Below, piece by piece: positions 18,451-26,970 of a stretch of DNA of 64,000 bases (positions are counted from its first letter, which is position 1; every line of letters begins with the position of its first letter). This DNA comes from Nitrospira sp. Lineage in GTDB: Bacteria > Nitrospirota > Nitrospiria > Nitrospirales > Nitrospiraceae. Made by a program: the position numbers and the translations under genes. The notes beneath the pieces were generated by a model, which saw only the letters and a program-made list of their open reading frames with translations, was not told where the DNA came from and did no database searches. The stretch is from NCBI GenBank assembly GCA_035968315.1, contig JAVYIN010000006.1:1-64000 (forward strand), written 5' to 3'.

Positions 18451-18786
18451 CTAGGGGTTCAGCATTTTTCGCACTTCTTGATCGAGTGCTGGCACTTTAT
18501 TTTGGATGATATCCCAGACGATCTCCGCATCGAGACCGAAATATTCATGAATCAGAATATCTCGAAGGCCGGCTATTTTCTTCCAGTCCGGCACAGGGTG
18601 TTTTGCGCGAAGTTCCGGAGGGAGTTTTTTGACAGCTTCCCCAATCACTTCAAGATTCCGAACGACCGCATCAAGAGTTTTCTCATCCTCAAGAAACGCC
18701 GATTTGGAAAGGCCGGCGGTATATGCCGTGATCTTTCGCGTGGAATCGAGAATGTCTTCCAGGTAGACCCTAGAATCCCGGGGCAT
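18451..18786 (-). CDS. hepT: HepT-like toxin (DUF86 family)
   Basis: 111 aa all-helical HEPN protein. The catalytic-type motif RDILIHEY (R-x4-H-x-Y, about residues 72-79) is intact. The preceding VVRNLEVIGEAVKKLPPE is typical of the family. In known pairs HepT is an RNase-like toxin neutralised by MntA-mediated AMPylation of the tyrosine in this motif. It overlaps the upstream antitoxin gene by 17 bases. HepT and MntA are therefore an intact-looking toxin-antitoxin module next to a tRNA gene. Confidence 0.92.
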   Translation of the reverse strand: MPRDSRVYLEDILDSTRKITAYTAGLSKSAFLEDEKTLDAVVRNLEVIGEAVKKLPPELRAKHPVPDWKKIAGLRDILIHEYFGLDAEIVWDIIQNKVPALDQEVRKMLNP

Positions 18787-19069
18787 ACACGGTTTCTCGC
18801 TGGATGATCGGCAGGAGTCGCGGCTTGATGGAGCGGAGGGTCACCAGATCCACGCGGGACTGGAAGAGTTCTTCGAGAAAACTCTTGAGATCCATATAGA
18901 GGTCGAAAGATGTGTCTGAAAACTCGACAACAAAATCGAGATCGCTCTCCTCGGTGGCTTCGCCCCGCGCACAGGATCCGAACAGACCGAGCCGGCGCAC
19001 GCCGAGCTTTCTCAGGGCCGCCTGATTCTGCTCAATGAGGCTGAGAACATCTTCTCGATTCTTCATCAT
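18770..19069 (-). CDS. mntA: MntA-like nucleotidyltransferase antitoxin
   Basis: 99 aa from ATG 19069. The minimal nucleotidyltransferase motif GLFGSCARGEATEESDLDFV has GS-x10-DxD spacing. It would AMPylate HepT. The frame continues to an ATG at 19096 without a ribosome site. It overlaps hepT by 17 bases, so the two are translated together. Confidence 0.9.
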   Translation of the reverse strand: MMKNREDVLSLIEQNQAALRKLGVRRLGLFGSCARGEATEESDLDFVVEFSDTSFDLYMDLKSFLEELFQSRVDLVTLRSIKPRLLPIIQRETVYAPGF

Positions 19070-19109
19070 TGCCTGCTTTCCCGACGATTCTAGCATAGGT
19101 CTGCCCGGC

Positions 19110-19165
19110 AGACGCTAGCAGACTGTTGAAAAATCCGCCAGCGGCGCTCTCGCCGCTGCTCGCCT
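19110..19165 (-). repeat. Fragment of a dispersed palindromic repeat
   Basis: Read on the minus strand, the core GAGCGCCGCTGGCGGATTTT then TCAACAGTCTGCTAG matches the right arm of the long element at 51094-51215 and the copy at 24510-24550. Confidence 0.6.
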
Positions 19166-19193
19166 AGACATTTGTCCGCCCTTTCAGTATCGT
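19165..19193 (+). promoter_or_regulatory. Candidate promoter of tRNA-Arg
   Basis: TAGACA (19165-19170), a 17-base spacer and TATCGT (19188-19193), ten bases ahead of the tRNA 5' end. Confidence 0.5.
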
Positions 19194-19202
19194 AGGTCCC
19201 AC

Positions 19203-19279
19203 GCCCCCGTAGCTCAGTTGGATAGAGCAGCGGTTTCCTAAACCGTAGGTCGTACGTTCAATTCGTATCGGGGGCACCA
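19203..19279 (+). tRNA. tRNA-Arg (anticodon CCT)
   Basis: 77 nt with encoded CCA. The acceptor GCCCCCG pairs with CGGGGGC, the anticodon loop is TTCCTAA, and the T-loop is TTCAATT. A CGCAC-TTC-GTGCG hairpin (19283-19295) with a T-run about 15 bases later probably ends the transcript. Confidence 0.96.
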
Positions 19280-19454
19280 AACCGCACTTCGTGCGTTCCG
19301 CTGGCCTCTTTTTCTGTTTATCGTCATCATAGCCAGCGGATAGACACCTCCACCATCCTCTCCGTAGACACTTTGCTCTCGCAGATCACTCCGTCAAAAT
19401 CACTCGTTTCCTTGCCAGGTTGCACCCCCTGGGCTAGACTTTTTTCATTCACCT

Positions 19455-20927
19455 ATGGCACGTCCACGAGCCGCAGACAGCCCCCGCGCCAAATCGAAAT
19501 CCGCGCTGATCGATGAGATCTCCCGTGGCATTGCGAAGTTTTCTGACATCCTCGCGACGATCGACGACTGCAACAAGGACGGGTTTCCCTACCGGGATGG
19601 CACCAGAGCCAAGGCCGAGCTACAACTGAGGGAAACGATTCGGCGGATCTTTGGGGAGCGGTCACCGGAATTTCAGGCGCACCGGAATCACAAGCTCCAT
19701 ATCTCAAACCCGGCGGAAACCAAGCACAGCATCGAGTTGATCAAATCGCTCATCGAGTCATTGGAGCAGAAAAAACTGGAGCTGCAAGGAGCCGCCCCGC
19801 CTCCGGCGCCAGAGCCAGCAGCCGCCCCCGCTCAGACCAAACCGCAGATGACGTTAGTGCCTCCCGCGCCAGCCCCCTTGGCCCCGGTCACGGACAGCGA
19901 GCCGGCCGCTGCGGAGACCGTGCCACCTATTCCATCGGCCGCCACGCCGATACAGACGCATTCCGCCCCAACGCCGGCACCTGCTCCGGCGCAAATAGAT
20001 CCATCGCCGTTATGGAAAGACCCTCCACCACTTCCGGCTCCGATGCCGGCCGCCCCGGCTTCTATCTCTGCGGCCCATCTGAGCACAGCACCAATTCACG
20101 AGGTCTCGCCGGCGACACAGCCCCTTGCGCCCTTGCCCGAGGCACAACCAGCTCCGGCCGCCACGCCGCCCCCCGTACCAGCGGCCACTCATCCATCGGA
20201 GCCGATAGCGGCATTCACCCCCATCTGGGAAACCATGCCTCCCAAGAAGGCCGGCCCGGACACAGCCCCGGTCAATCCTGAGCCACCGGCTCAACCGGCA
20301 TCCCCTCAGAAGACGCCTGCCAATCCGGCCTGGGCCAGCGAGACTGCTACCATTGCGCGTCCCTTGACTCAGACCGAACCACCGCCCGCGCCGCCGAGTC
20401 TGCCTGAGCGGGCCCCAGCGCCCGCTCCCATCGCCATGCCATCTGCCACCAGCAGCCTCCAGCCGGACGCCGATCCGCTCGACGCGCTCCGCAAAGTCTG
20501 CATGCGCTTTCACGCCGTCGCCCGGCAACTGCGGCTGCGAAAAGATTATCGAACGACACTGGAGGTGGAAGACGACTACGATTTGCAAGACCTGCTCTGC
20601 GCCCTGCTCAGATTGGAATTTGACGAGGTCGGATCTGACGAATGGACGCCGCCCTATGCCGCAGGGTCTCCTCGCACCGCCTTCCTGATCGACAAGGACC
20701 GGGTGGCCGTCATCGCGAAAAAAACGCGGTCCGGCCTGACGCCCAAAGAGCTGGCGGAGCAAGTCGCCGCCGACACGGAGCGGTATGCCGCGCGAACCCA
20801 CTGCGCCACCCTGTTCTGCTTTATTTACGATCCGGAGGGACGCATCGGAAGTCCGAAGCGGCTTGAAACGGACCTAACCAGCGTGAGCGACGCCTTCACG
20901 GTAGAAGTCCTCATCGCGCCAAAGTGA
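19455..20927 (+). CDS. Protein with long Pro/Ala linker and degenerate DpnII/MboI-like nuclease domain
   Basis: 490 aa. The N-terminal domain (about 15-112) is helical: IDEISRGIAKFSDILATID, then KAELQLRETIRRIFGE. A proline/alanine-rich linker (about 115-340) follows. The C-terminal domain (about 345-488) carries EVEDDYDLQDLLCALLRLEF, EEWTPxYA-like text, KKTRSGLTPKE and FCFIYDPEGRIGSPKRLE. I recall these from the DpnII/MboI-type PD-(D/E)xK fold. At the sites where that family has Asp and Glu, this protein has Ala409 and Ile420; Lys422 remains. It is therefore probably catalytically inactive, which is my inference from memory. It is followed 4 bases later by a RAM-domain gene. Confidence 0.8.
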   Translation: MARPRAADSPRAKSKSALIDEISRGIAKFSDILATIDDCNKDGFPYRDGTRAKAELQLRETIRRIFGERSPEFQAHRNHKLHISNPAETKHSIELIKSLIESLEQKKLELQGAAPPPAPEPAAAPAQTKPQMTLVPPAPAPLAPVTDSEPAAAETVPPIPSAATPIQTHSAPTPAPAPAQIDPSPLWKDPPPLPAPMPAAPASISAAHLSTAPIHEVSPATQPLAPLPEAQPAPAATPPPVPAATHPSEPIAAFTPIWETMPPKKAGPDTAPVNPEPPAQPASPQKTPANPAWASETATIARPLTQTEPPPAPPSLPERAPAPAPIAMPSATSSLQPDADPLDALRKVCMRFHAVARQLRLRKDYRTTLEVEDDYDLQDLLCALLRLEFDEVGSDEWTPPYAAGSPRTAFLIDKDRVAVIAKKTRSGLTPKELAEQVAADTERYAARTHCATLFCFIYDPEGRIGSPKRLETDLTSVSDAFTVEVLIAPK

Positions 20928-20931
20928 GACC

Positions 20932-21336
20932 ATGACCAAAAAACCAAAATCCCGCACAACGGCCTCAGCCAGCGCCGCTCCCGTGTTGACAGGCCCGCCG
21001 CAAGTTCGCTACGTTGCCCCGCAAGCCGCTACACCGGCGGTGCCGTTCACGATTCATGCGCCTGCTTCCGGAGAGAAACTGATGTCCGATCGTGCCTATA
21101 TCATGATCAATGTGATGCCTGGCCTCACCTCCAGCGTCGTGAAGGCCCTGCGGTTGATCCAGGAGATTAAGACCATCGATCCCTGCTGGGGGAAACCCGA
21201 CATCATCGCCGTCGCGGATGTGCCCGATCAGGATGCGCTGACGCAATTGGTCTTGAGCCGGATTCACGCCATCGAAGGCGTGACGCAAACCGACACGCAT
21301 CTCGTCTACCGCCCGACAGGAAGCCCGAACACATGA
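20932..21336 (+). CDS. Stand-alone Lrp/AsnC ligand-binding (RAM) domain protein
   Basis: 134 aa. A flexible Ser/Pro/Ala N-terminus (about 1-50) is followed by a RAM-type alpha-beta domain: AYIMINVMPGLTSSVVKALR, IDPCWGKPDIIAVADVPDQD and VTQTDTHLVYR. No helix-turn-helix is present, so it cannot bind DNA as Lrp does. It sits between the degenerate nuclease gene (4-base gap) and a lipoprotein gene with which it overlaps by 4 bases. Single RAM-domain proteins are usually small-molecule sensors; the ligand is unknown. Confidence 0.88.
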   Translation: MTKKPKSRTTASASAAPVLTGPPQVRYVAPQAATPAVPFTIHAPASGEKLMSDRAYIMINVMPGLTSSVVKALRLIQEIKTIDPCWGKPDIIAVADVPDQDALTQLVLSRIHAIEGVTQTDTHLVYRPTGSPNT

Positions 21337-21773
21337 GTGCACGGATAGGATTTGTTCTCGCCGCATCCCTGCTCACGCTGAGCTGCAGTGCCGCGCTGCA
21401 CCCCCTGCAGGATGATCGTATTGAAACGCGGTTGGCCGCGCCACTCGACCAGGTCAAAGCCGCGCTCACTCAGGTGCTCACTGAAGACGGATATGATGTG
21501 GACTGGAGTGACGAACAGACCCTGACTACCGGCTACCGCAAAGAAATACACGGCCCCTGGAACTGGCTCTATCGCTGGCGGTTGGGCACCATCAAGAGCC
21601 GGGTGCAGGCCACCATCGCCGCGGAGACCGACCACGGCACGAGATTGAATCTGGAAGTGCTCTCCGAAGGAAAAGACGGAATCTTGACCAGCTGGGAAGA
21701 CGTCCCGAGCGCCCTTCCGCAAAGCGCGGACAATCAAGTGCGGCGGCTCAAGAACGCCCTGAAGCTATTATAA
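21333..21773 (+). CDS. Small putative lipoprotein
   Basis: 146 aa. The signal with lipobox LLTLSCSAAL places Cys near residue 18. The mature part has LDQVKAALTQVLTEDGYDVD, then YRKEIHGPWNWLYRWRLGTI, a layout seen in outer-membrane assembly-type or NlpC/BamC-like lipoproteins, but I cannot assign a family. The ATG overlaps the RAM gene stop. It is last in a three-gene unit and faces the convergent NtrC-type gene 3 bases away. Confidence 0.82.
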   Translation: MSARIGFVLAASLLTLSCSAALHPLQDDRIETRLAAPLDQVKAALTQVLTEDGYDVDWSDEQTLTTGYRKEIHGPWNWLYRWRLGTIKSRVQATIAAETDHGTRLNLEVLSEGKDGILTSWEDVPSALPQSADNQVRRLKNALKLL

Positions 21774-21776
21774 CCC

Positions 21777-23198
21777 TTACGCCGTGTCTTTCTCCGCGCC
21801 GTCCGGCTCATCGCCCAGATCAAGCCCGAACCGCTCCGCCATTCGATACAGCGTCCGCCGGTCAATCCCGAGGATTTTCGCTGCCTTCACCTTGTTTCCC
21901 TTGGTTTCTTTCAGCACCCGCACCAAATGGCGTTTCTCCACTTCTTCCAGCGTCAGACAGACGTCCTCTCCCTCATGGCCGGCCGCCGGCTTGCTCTCCG
22001 CCGGCTGTCCCGCACTCTGCCGGATCGATTCCGGCAAATCATCCGGCGTCAGCAGCGGGCCATGGCTGAGCGACACCGCGCGCTCGATCGCGTTCTCCAA
22101 TTCCCGCACATTCCCGGGCCACCGGTACTGCTTCAGCAGCGCGATCGTCTCCGGGAGAAATCCGCGCACCGCCAAAGGCCCACCGGCCGCGCACTTCTGG
22201 AGAAAGTGGTGGGCCAGCATCGGGATATCCTCTTTTCGATCGATCAGCGACGGCAGCGTAATTTTCACCACGGCCAGCCGGTAGTACAGATCGTCCCGGA
22301 ACTTGCCATCCTTGACGAATTGCTCCAAGTCCCGATTGGTGGCGGCAATGATCCGCACATCGACTTTGGCCGAGGCCGTGCTCCCGACCCGCCGCACCTC
22401 GTGGTCCTGCATCACGCGCAACAGCTTCACCTGCAAGGCCATGCCGAGTTCGCCGATCTCGTCGAGAAAAAGCGTGCCGCCGTTCGCCGCTTCGAACAAG
22501 CCGGCCTTCATCCCGACGGCGCCGGTAAACGCGCCCTTCTCATGCCCGAACATTTCCGACTCCAGCAGCGCATCCGGCAAGGCCCCGCAATTGACCGGGA
22601 TGAACGGTTTGTCGCGGCGCGGGCTGTTCGCGTGAATCGCCCGGGCAATCAGCTCCTTGCCCGTCCCGCTTTCTCCTTGCAGCAGCACCGTGCTCTTGCT
22701 TTCGGACACCCGCGCGACCAGCTTATAGACATCGAGCATCGCCGGGCTGCTGCCCACGAGCGGAGACCATTCGTCTTTCCCCTTCAGCTCCTCGCGAAAC
22801 CGCGCGTTCTCCCGCACCAGGCGGCAGTGATCCAGCGCGCGCTGCACGACGAGCTTGATTTCTTCCTTGCGAAACGGTTTGGCCAGATAATCGAACGCCC
22901 CCTGCTTGATGCCCTCGATCGCCCCTTCCAACGATCCGAACGCGGTAAGCAGCACGATGGACGTATCCGGGCTGAACTGCTTGAACTCCCGCAACACGGT
23001 CAATCCATCGACCGCGCCCATGCGAATATCCGTGAGGACGAGGTCGATCTTCCCTTGTTTCCCGCGGCTGATCACATCGGCGCCATTCGCAAAGGCCTCG
23101 ACGTCGTACCCTTCTTTCTTCAGCGCGTCGGCCAGCAGTTCGCGCGCCACCGCGTCATCGTCTACCACCAGAATCTTCGCTGCGACTGCCGCCATCAT
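21777..23198 (-). CDS. Sigma-54-dependent response regulator, NtrC family
   Basis: 473 aa activator of sigma-54 RNA polymerase. The receiver domain has DDD at 13-15 and phospho-acceptor Asp57 in LTDIRM. The AAA+ domain has Walker A GESGTGKE (175-182) and the sigma-54 contact GAFTGA (222-227). A Fis-type helix-turn-helix lies at the end (GNKVKAAKILGIDRRTLYRM). All parts are complete. Its partner kinase is encoded 6 bases upstream. It is the only sigma-54 activator in the window and so a candidate, no more, for the sigma-54 promoters at 38-53 kb. Confidence 0.96.
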   Translation of the reverse strand: MMAAVAAKILVVDDDAVARELLADALKKEGYDVEAFANGADVISRGKQGKIDLVLTDIRMGAVDGLTVLREFKQFSPDTSIVLLTAFGSLEGAIEGIKQGAFDYLAKPFRKEEIKLVVQRALDHCRLVRENARFREELKGKDEWSPLVGSSPAMLDVYKLVARVSESKSTVLLQGESGTGKELIARAIHANSPRRDKPFIPVNCGALPDALLESEMFGHEKGAFTGAVGMKAGLFEAANGGTLFLDEIGELGMALQVKLLRVMQDHEVRRVGSTASAKVDVRIIAATNRDLEQFVKDGKFRDDLYYRLAVVKITLPSLIDRKEDIPMLAHHFLQKCAAGGPLAVRGFLPETIALLKQYRWPGNVRELENAIERAVSLSHGPLLTPDDLPESIRQSAGQPAESKPAAGHEGEDVCLTLEEVEKRHLVRVLKETKGNKVKAAKILGIDRRTLYRMAERFGLDLGDEPDGAEKDTA

Positions 23199-23204
23199 GC
23201 ACTC

Positions 23205-24359
23205 CTATGCCGTTGAGACCGCCACGGAACTCGACCCCGGCAACGATATCATAACCGTCGTGCCTTTCCCCACTGCGCTCTCCAAGGTCAGCGTCCCGCC
23301 ATGCGCCTCCACCGTCTCCCGGCTGAGAAACAATCCGAGGCCCGTGCCCGTGCCGATGGCTTTCGTGGTGAAAAATGGGGTAAAGGCCTTTTCGAGATCG
23401 GCCTCCGGCATGCCGCAACCAGTATCGCGCACGGCAACCGTCACCATCGTCGTGACCGGCGCCTGTGCCACACGCTGCCCCACATCCGCCTCATCCGGCA
23501 ATGCGGGCCTGGCCGATGCCGCCACCGTCACCGTGCCGCCTTCCCCCGTCGCCGCCAGCGCATTGGCCAGCACATTGACCAGCACCTGATGCAGCTTCTC
23601 CGCATCGGCCCAGACCATCGGCATCGCCTGCGCCACATCGACGCGCAGGGTCACACCCTTGGCCTGGAAGGCCGGCTCCATGAGCGCCGCCACAGGACTC
23701 ACGACGCGATCGACCGGCTGCCAGATCGGATCAGGTTTCCGCTGGCGCGTCGAGGACAGCAGATCCTGAATAATCCGCACCACCCGAGCCAGCTGCCCGT
23801 CGATCACCTCGATCCGCTTCTTCATGTCCGGCGTCACACTGGGCTCCTCAGCCAGCGCCTGCACATGCCAGGCGATGGAATGCAGCGGCGTGCCCACCTC
23901 ATGCGCGACCGAGGCAACCATCTGCCCCACCGCCGCCAATCGCTCGGACCGGTTGAGTTGATCTTTGACTTCGGCCAATTGCGCATTCGCCCGCAGCAGG
24001 CTTTCGGTCTCACGCGCCAACGCCGCGCGCGCCGCCTCTTCCCGTGCTTTCCGTTCCTCCCAGCTCATCCCGAAATAGGCCACGATCAGCAAAACCCCCG
24101 CCACCACCGACCGGTTGATGACCGCCGCCTGGAACCGGCCCGGTTTCGTGGGCTGCAACAAGCCGGCATAGGTGGCCACGATGCAGGCCAGCACGGTCAC
24201 CAGCATCAAGCGGCGGTTCCGGAGAATGGCCACCAGGAGAATCGGCAGCACATAGCCATAGGCGCCGACCACGTTGGCCGGCGCAAACTCCTCGACAATG
24301 AGAATGATGAGAAAGCAGGCGGCCGCAATGCTCAGCACCAATCGGTTGCGGATATTCAT
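23205..24359 (-). CDS. Membrane sensor histidine kinase
   Basis: 384 aa from ATG 24359. Three or four N-terminal membrane helices (about 8-95) are joined to a helical linker. The H-box VASVAHEVGTPLHSIAWH has His153. The ATPase domain shows the N-box VLANALAATG, DTGCGMP and FTPFFTTKAIGTGTGLGL. No extracellular sensor domain is present, so the signal may be membrane-derived. It pairs with the downstream NtrC-type regulator. The start at 24386 is possible but less likely. Confidence 0.94.
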   Translation of the reverse strand: MNIRNRLVLSIAAACFLIILIVEEFAPANVVGAYGYVLPILLVAILRNRRLMLVTVLACIVATYAGLLQPTKPGRFQAAVINRSVVAGVLLIVAYFGMSWEERKAREEAARAALARETESLLRANAQLAEVKDQLNRSERLAAVGQMVASVAHEVGTPLHSIAWHVQALAEEPSVTPDMKKRIEVIDGQLARVVRIIQDLLSSTRQRKPDPIWQPVDRVVSPVAALMEPAFQAKGVTLRVDVAQAMPMVWADAEKLHQVLVNVLANALAATGEGGTVTVAASARPALPDEADVGQRVAQAPVTTMVTVAVRDTGCGMPEADLEKAFTPFFTTKAIGTGTGLGLFLSRETVEAHGGTLTLESAVGKGTTVMISLPGSSSVAVSTA

Positions 24360-24509
24360 CGTAACCCACTCACTCCGGTGCGGCACACGAGGATGGACGA
24401 ACCACGGAAAACGGCACTTGCAGTACCGCGACCGTTGTACAGAGATAGCAGGTTATAGAAAAACTGAGCGGCACACAAGAATTCAATATGCGGCCCCAAC
24501 AAGGCCATA

Positions 24510-24550
24510 GCCTCGAACGCCGCTGGCGGGCTTTTTCAGCCTCCGACTAG
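24510..24550 (+). repeat. Fragment of the dispersed palindromic repeat
   Basis: The core CTCGAACGCCGCTGGCGGGC then TTTTTCAGCCTCCGACTAG resembles the right arm of the element at 51094-51215 and the fragment at 19110-19165. It ends 4 bases before the malQ stop and could act as a terminator (CGCC/GGCG stem then T5). Confidence 0.6.
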
Positions 24551-24553
24551 TAC

Positions 24554-26806
24554 TTACACAAGTGGACGGACAGCGCGCAACTGGGCGGCAAGCGATGTGA
24601 AGCGGGAATCCCGCAGGAGATCCTCGACTGAACAATCCAACTTCCGGGACCAATTGGGATGCTGATCAACGGTCCCCGGCACATTCGTTTGCTCGCGCGC
24701 GCCGATCACATCCTCCAGATTGGCCAGCACCAACCAGGCCGGTGTGCGCGCCAGATACAGGTGAATGGCCTCCGCCAGCTCCGGCGTCATGATGGGACTA
24801 TGGATGGGATCATCGGACAGTCCGTCCGGCAACAGCCCCTCGGCCTTCAAGGCCGCCAGCAGCCGGACCTTGTCGACTTGCCGCTCCGCCAGCACCGCGC
24901 GCCTGGCCTCGTCATTGGGAAACAGCCCCAGCTTCGCGCGCGTGTCAATATCGGCCCCTTCCCAATAGCCGCTCAGGGTCGGCAGGTCGTGCGTCGTCAC
25001 CACCGCGAGCGCTTGGGCCGGATACGAATCCGGCGGCTTGAAGCTGCCATCCCCATTCCGTTCGAAGTACAACACGCGGTACGAGAGCACCCCGGCCGCC
25101 GTCAAACGCGCCCGCACCCAATCGGGCACGGTGCCCAAATCCTCGCCGACCACCACCGCCTTGGCCCTGACGCTTTCCAGCGCCAGAATGGCCAGCACAT
25201 CGTCTGCCGGATAATGGACATAGGTCCCCTTGGACGCGGGCATGCCCCGAGGAATCCAGAAGAGGCGGAACAACGCCATGACATGATCGATGCGAACGGC
25301 GCCGCCGTAGCGGAGATTATGGCGCAGCAGCTCGATGAGATACTGGTACCCGCTCGCCCGAAGCCGCAGAGGGTCAGCGGGGGCCAGGCCCCAATTCTGC
25401 CCCTCCGGCGCGAAGGCGTCGGGGGGCGCCCCGCAATCCGCCTTGAGGGCCAGCACCGCCTGAAACCGCCAGCCGTCCGCCCCATACCGGTCGCTGCCCA
25501 AGGCGAGATCATGATAGAACCCGATCGGCATGCCCGCGTCGCCGGTCTGCCGGCGCAAACCCGACAACTGCTCGGCCACCAACCACTGCACATATTGAAA
25601 GTACCGCACTCTTTTCATATGGCGGCGCTTGAACTCGGCAACGGCGCTGGACGCCGGCGTCCGGTATTGCTCCGGCCAATCGGCCCACACGGCCGAGCGC
25701 GATTGCACAAACTGGCGCTCGTCCTCCAGCGCCTGGAACAAGGCATACTGCAACAGCGGCTCGCCTTCGCGCTGGACAAACGAATGAAAAAACCACCCGC
25801 GCGCCGTCTTCGGCTGCAGATCCGGCTCCGCGCCATCGAAATTGTCACGGAGAAAGGCCCGGTAGCAGAGATCCAGCACACTGCGTTTGGCAGCCGCCAC
25901 CGCCTCATACGCGACGAACTCACTCTTCCGGGTGGCCTCCACCTGCGCGCGGAACGACGGATCGGCCAGCCGCTTCTGCACCTCCGGAGCCGTTGCGCAC
26001 TCCGCGACCTGTTCAAGATCGAGATAGAGCTCGTTCAGGTACAGACGGCTATTCGGGGAATAGGGGCTGATATGGTAGGGAGTCGTATTCTTCAAGGCGT
26101 GGAGGGGATTGAGCCCCAGCAGGCCGCACCCGAGGGTCTTGCCAGCCCACTCCACCACGGCGGACAAATCGCGGAAATCTCCGATACCCCAATTGCGTTC
26201 ACTCCTGAGCGAATACAGTTGCAGCGCGAGCCCCCAGAGACGCGCCCCCGACTGCACCGTCTCCGGCACATAACACCGGTCTGGCGCGACAATGATCCGG
26301 AATTGCGCTTCCGCGACCGACGCCCCGCCTTGCACCCAGACCTTCGTCTCGTAATAGCCGATCGGCAAATCGTCCGGCAGCGGAAATGTCAGCCGGACAT
26401 ACCGGGCATTCGCGACAATCCGGGTCTCTTCAATCGGCAGGCCGGGCCCCTCCTGCCGCTCATGCCGTTTTTCTCCATTTTCCGCATACAACACCCAGTG
26501 CACTTGGAGGCGCGCATCATCCTGAGACTCGCACCGGACATGGAGCGGCCACAGGCCGGGCGGCTGGCCGACACGCAGCACGCGCACCGGATCGCACCCC
26601 TGCACCCAGGGACGATTGTCCCACGCATCCAGTTCTTCAACCAGCGCCCCGCGATCGGCAACACGAAACCCCATGGCCGACAGAATGGCCCGCCGGGTTT
26701 CATCGGTCGTGACGTGGCGCGTGCCGGCGATGTCGTGGTATTCGGCGGCGATGCCCGCCCGTTCAGCTAGCAGGGAAAGCAGTTCGGCTTCCGGCTGGTT
26801 GTACAT
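24554..26806 (-). CDS. malQ: 4-alpha-glucanotransferase (amylomaltase), GH77
   Basis: 750 aa. It moves alpha-1,4-glucan segments between chains in glycogen and maltodextrin use. GH77 features: WGIGDFRDLSAVVEWAG, GLNPLHALK, the nucleophile Asp in VRIDHVMALFRLFWIPRG, acid/base Glu in VVGEDLGTVPDWVR, and the third acid in TTHDLPTLSGYWEG. The N-terminal 160 residues form the extra carbohydrate-binding-like domain of the long bacterial type. It works with GlgP encoded at 4.9 kb, though the two are far apart. No clear ribosome site or start other than ATG 26806 was preferred. Confidence 0.95.
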   Translation of the reverse strand: MYNQPEAELLSLLAERAGIAAEYHDIAGTRHVTTDETRRAILSAMGFRVADRGALVEELDAWDNRPWVQGCDPVRVLRVGQPPGLWPLHVRCESQDDARLQVHWVLYAENGEKRHERQEGPGLPIEETRIVANARYVRLTFPLPDDLPIGYYETKVWVQGGASVAEAQFRIIVAPDRCYVPETVQSGARLWGLALQLYSLRSERNWGIGDFRDLSAVVEWAGKTLGCGLLGLNPLHALKNTTPYHISPYSPNSRLYLNELYLDLEQVAECATAPEVQKRLADPSFRAQVEATRKSEFVAYEAVAAAKRSVLDLCYRAFLRDNFDGAEPDLQPKTARGWFFHSFVQREGEPLLQYALFQALEDERQFVQSRSAVWADWPEQYRTPASSAVAEFKRRHMKRVRYFQYVQWLVAEQLSGLRRQTGDAGMPIGFYHDLALGSDRYGADGWRFQAVLALKADCGAPPDAFAPEGQNWGLAPADPLRLRASGYQYLIELLRHNLRYGGAVRIDHVMALFRLFWIPRGMPASKGTYVHYPADDVLAILALESVRAKAVVVGEDLGTVPDWVRARLTAAGVLSYRVLYFERNGDGSFKPPDSYPAQALAVVTTHDLPTLSGYWEGADIDTRAKLGLFPNDEARRAVLAERQVDKVRLLAALKAEGLLPDGLSDDPIHSPIMTPELAEAIHLYLARTPAWLVLANLEDVIGAREQTNVPGTVDQHPNWSRKLDCSVEDLLRDSRFTSLAAQLRAVRPLV

Positions 26807-26970
26807 GGAGGCCTAGTCTGAGTGAAGATCCCCATCGAGTCAAGCTATCCTGTTGTTTCCGTATGGTATTTCAGACGGCCGGCATCCGGCCTGCCGCCCC
26901 CCTCTGCGTCTGAACAATGAGAGGAGCGCGGCAGGTGGAGCGCGTGACGACGCGCCGGGAAAGGGCCCCG

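Noticed and set aside
24659-26770. Plus-strand frame of 703 codons
   Set aside because: Antisense to malQ, arginine/histidine-rich and without a known fold; malQ is certain.
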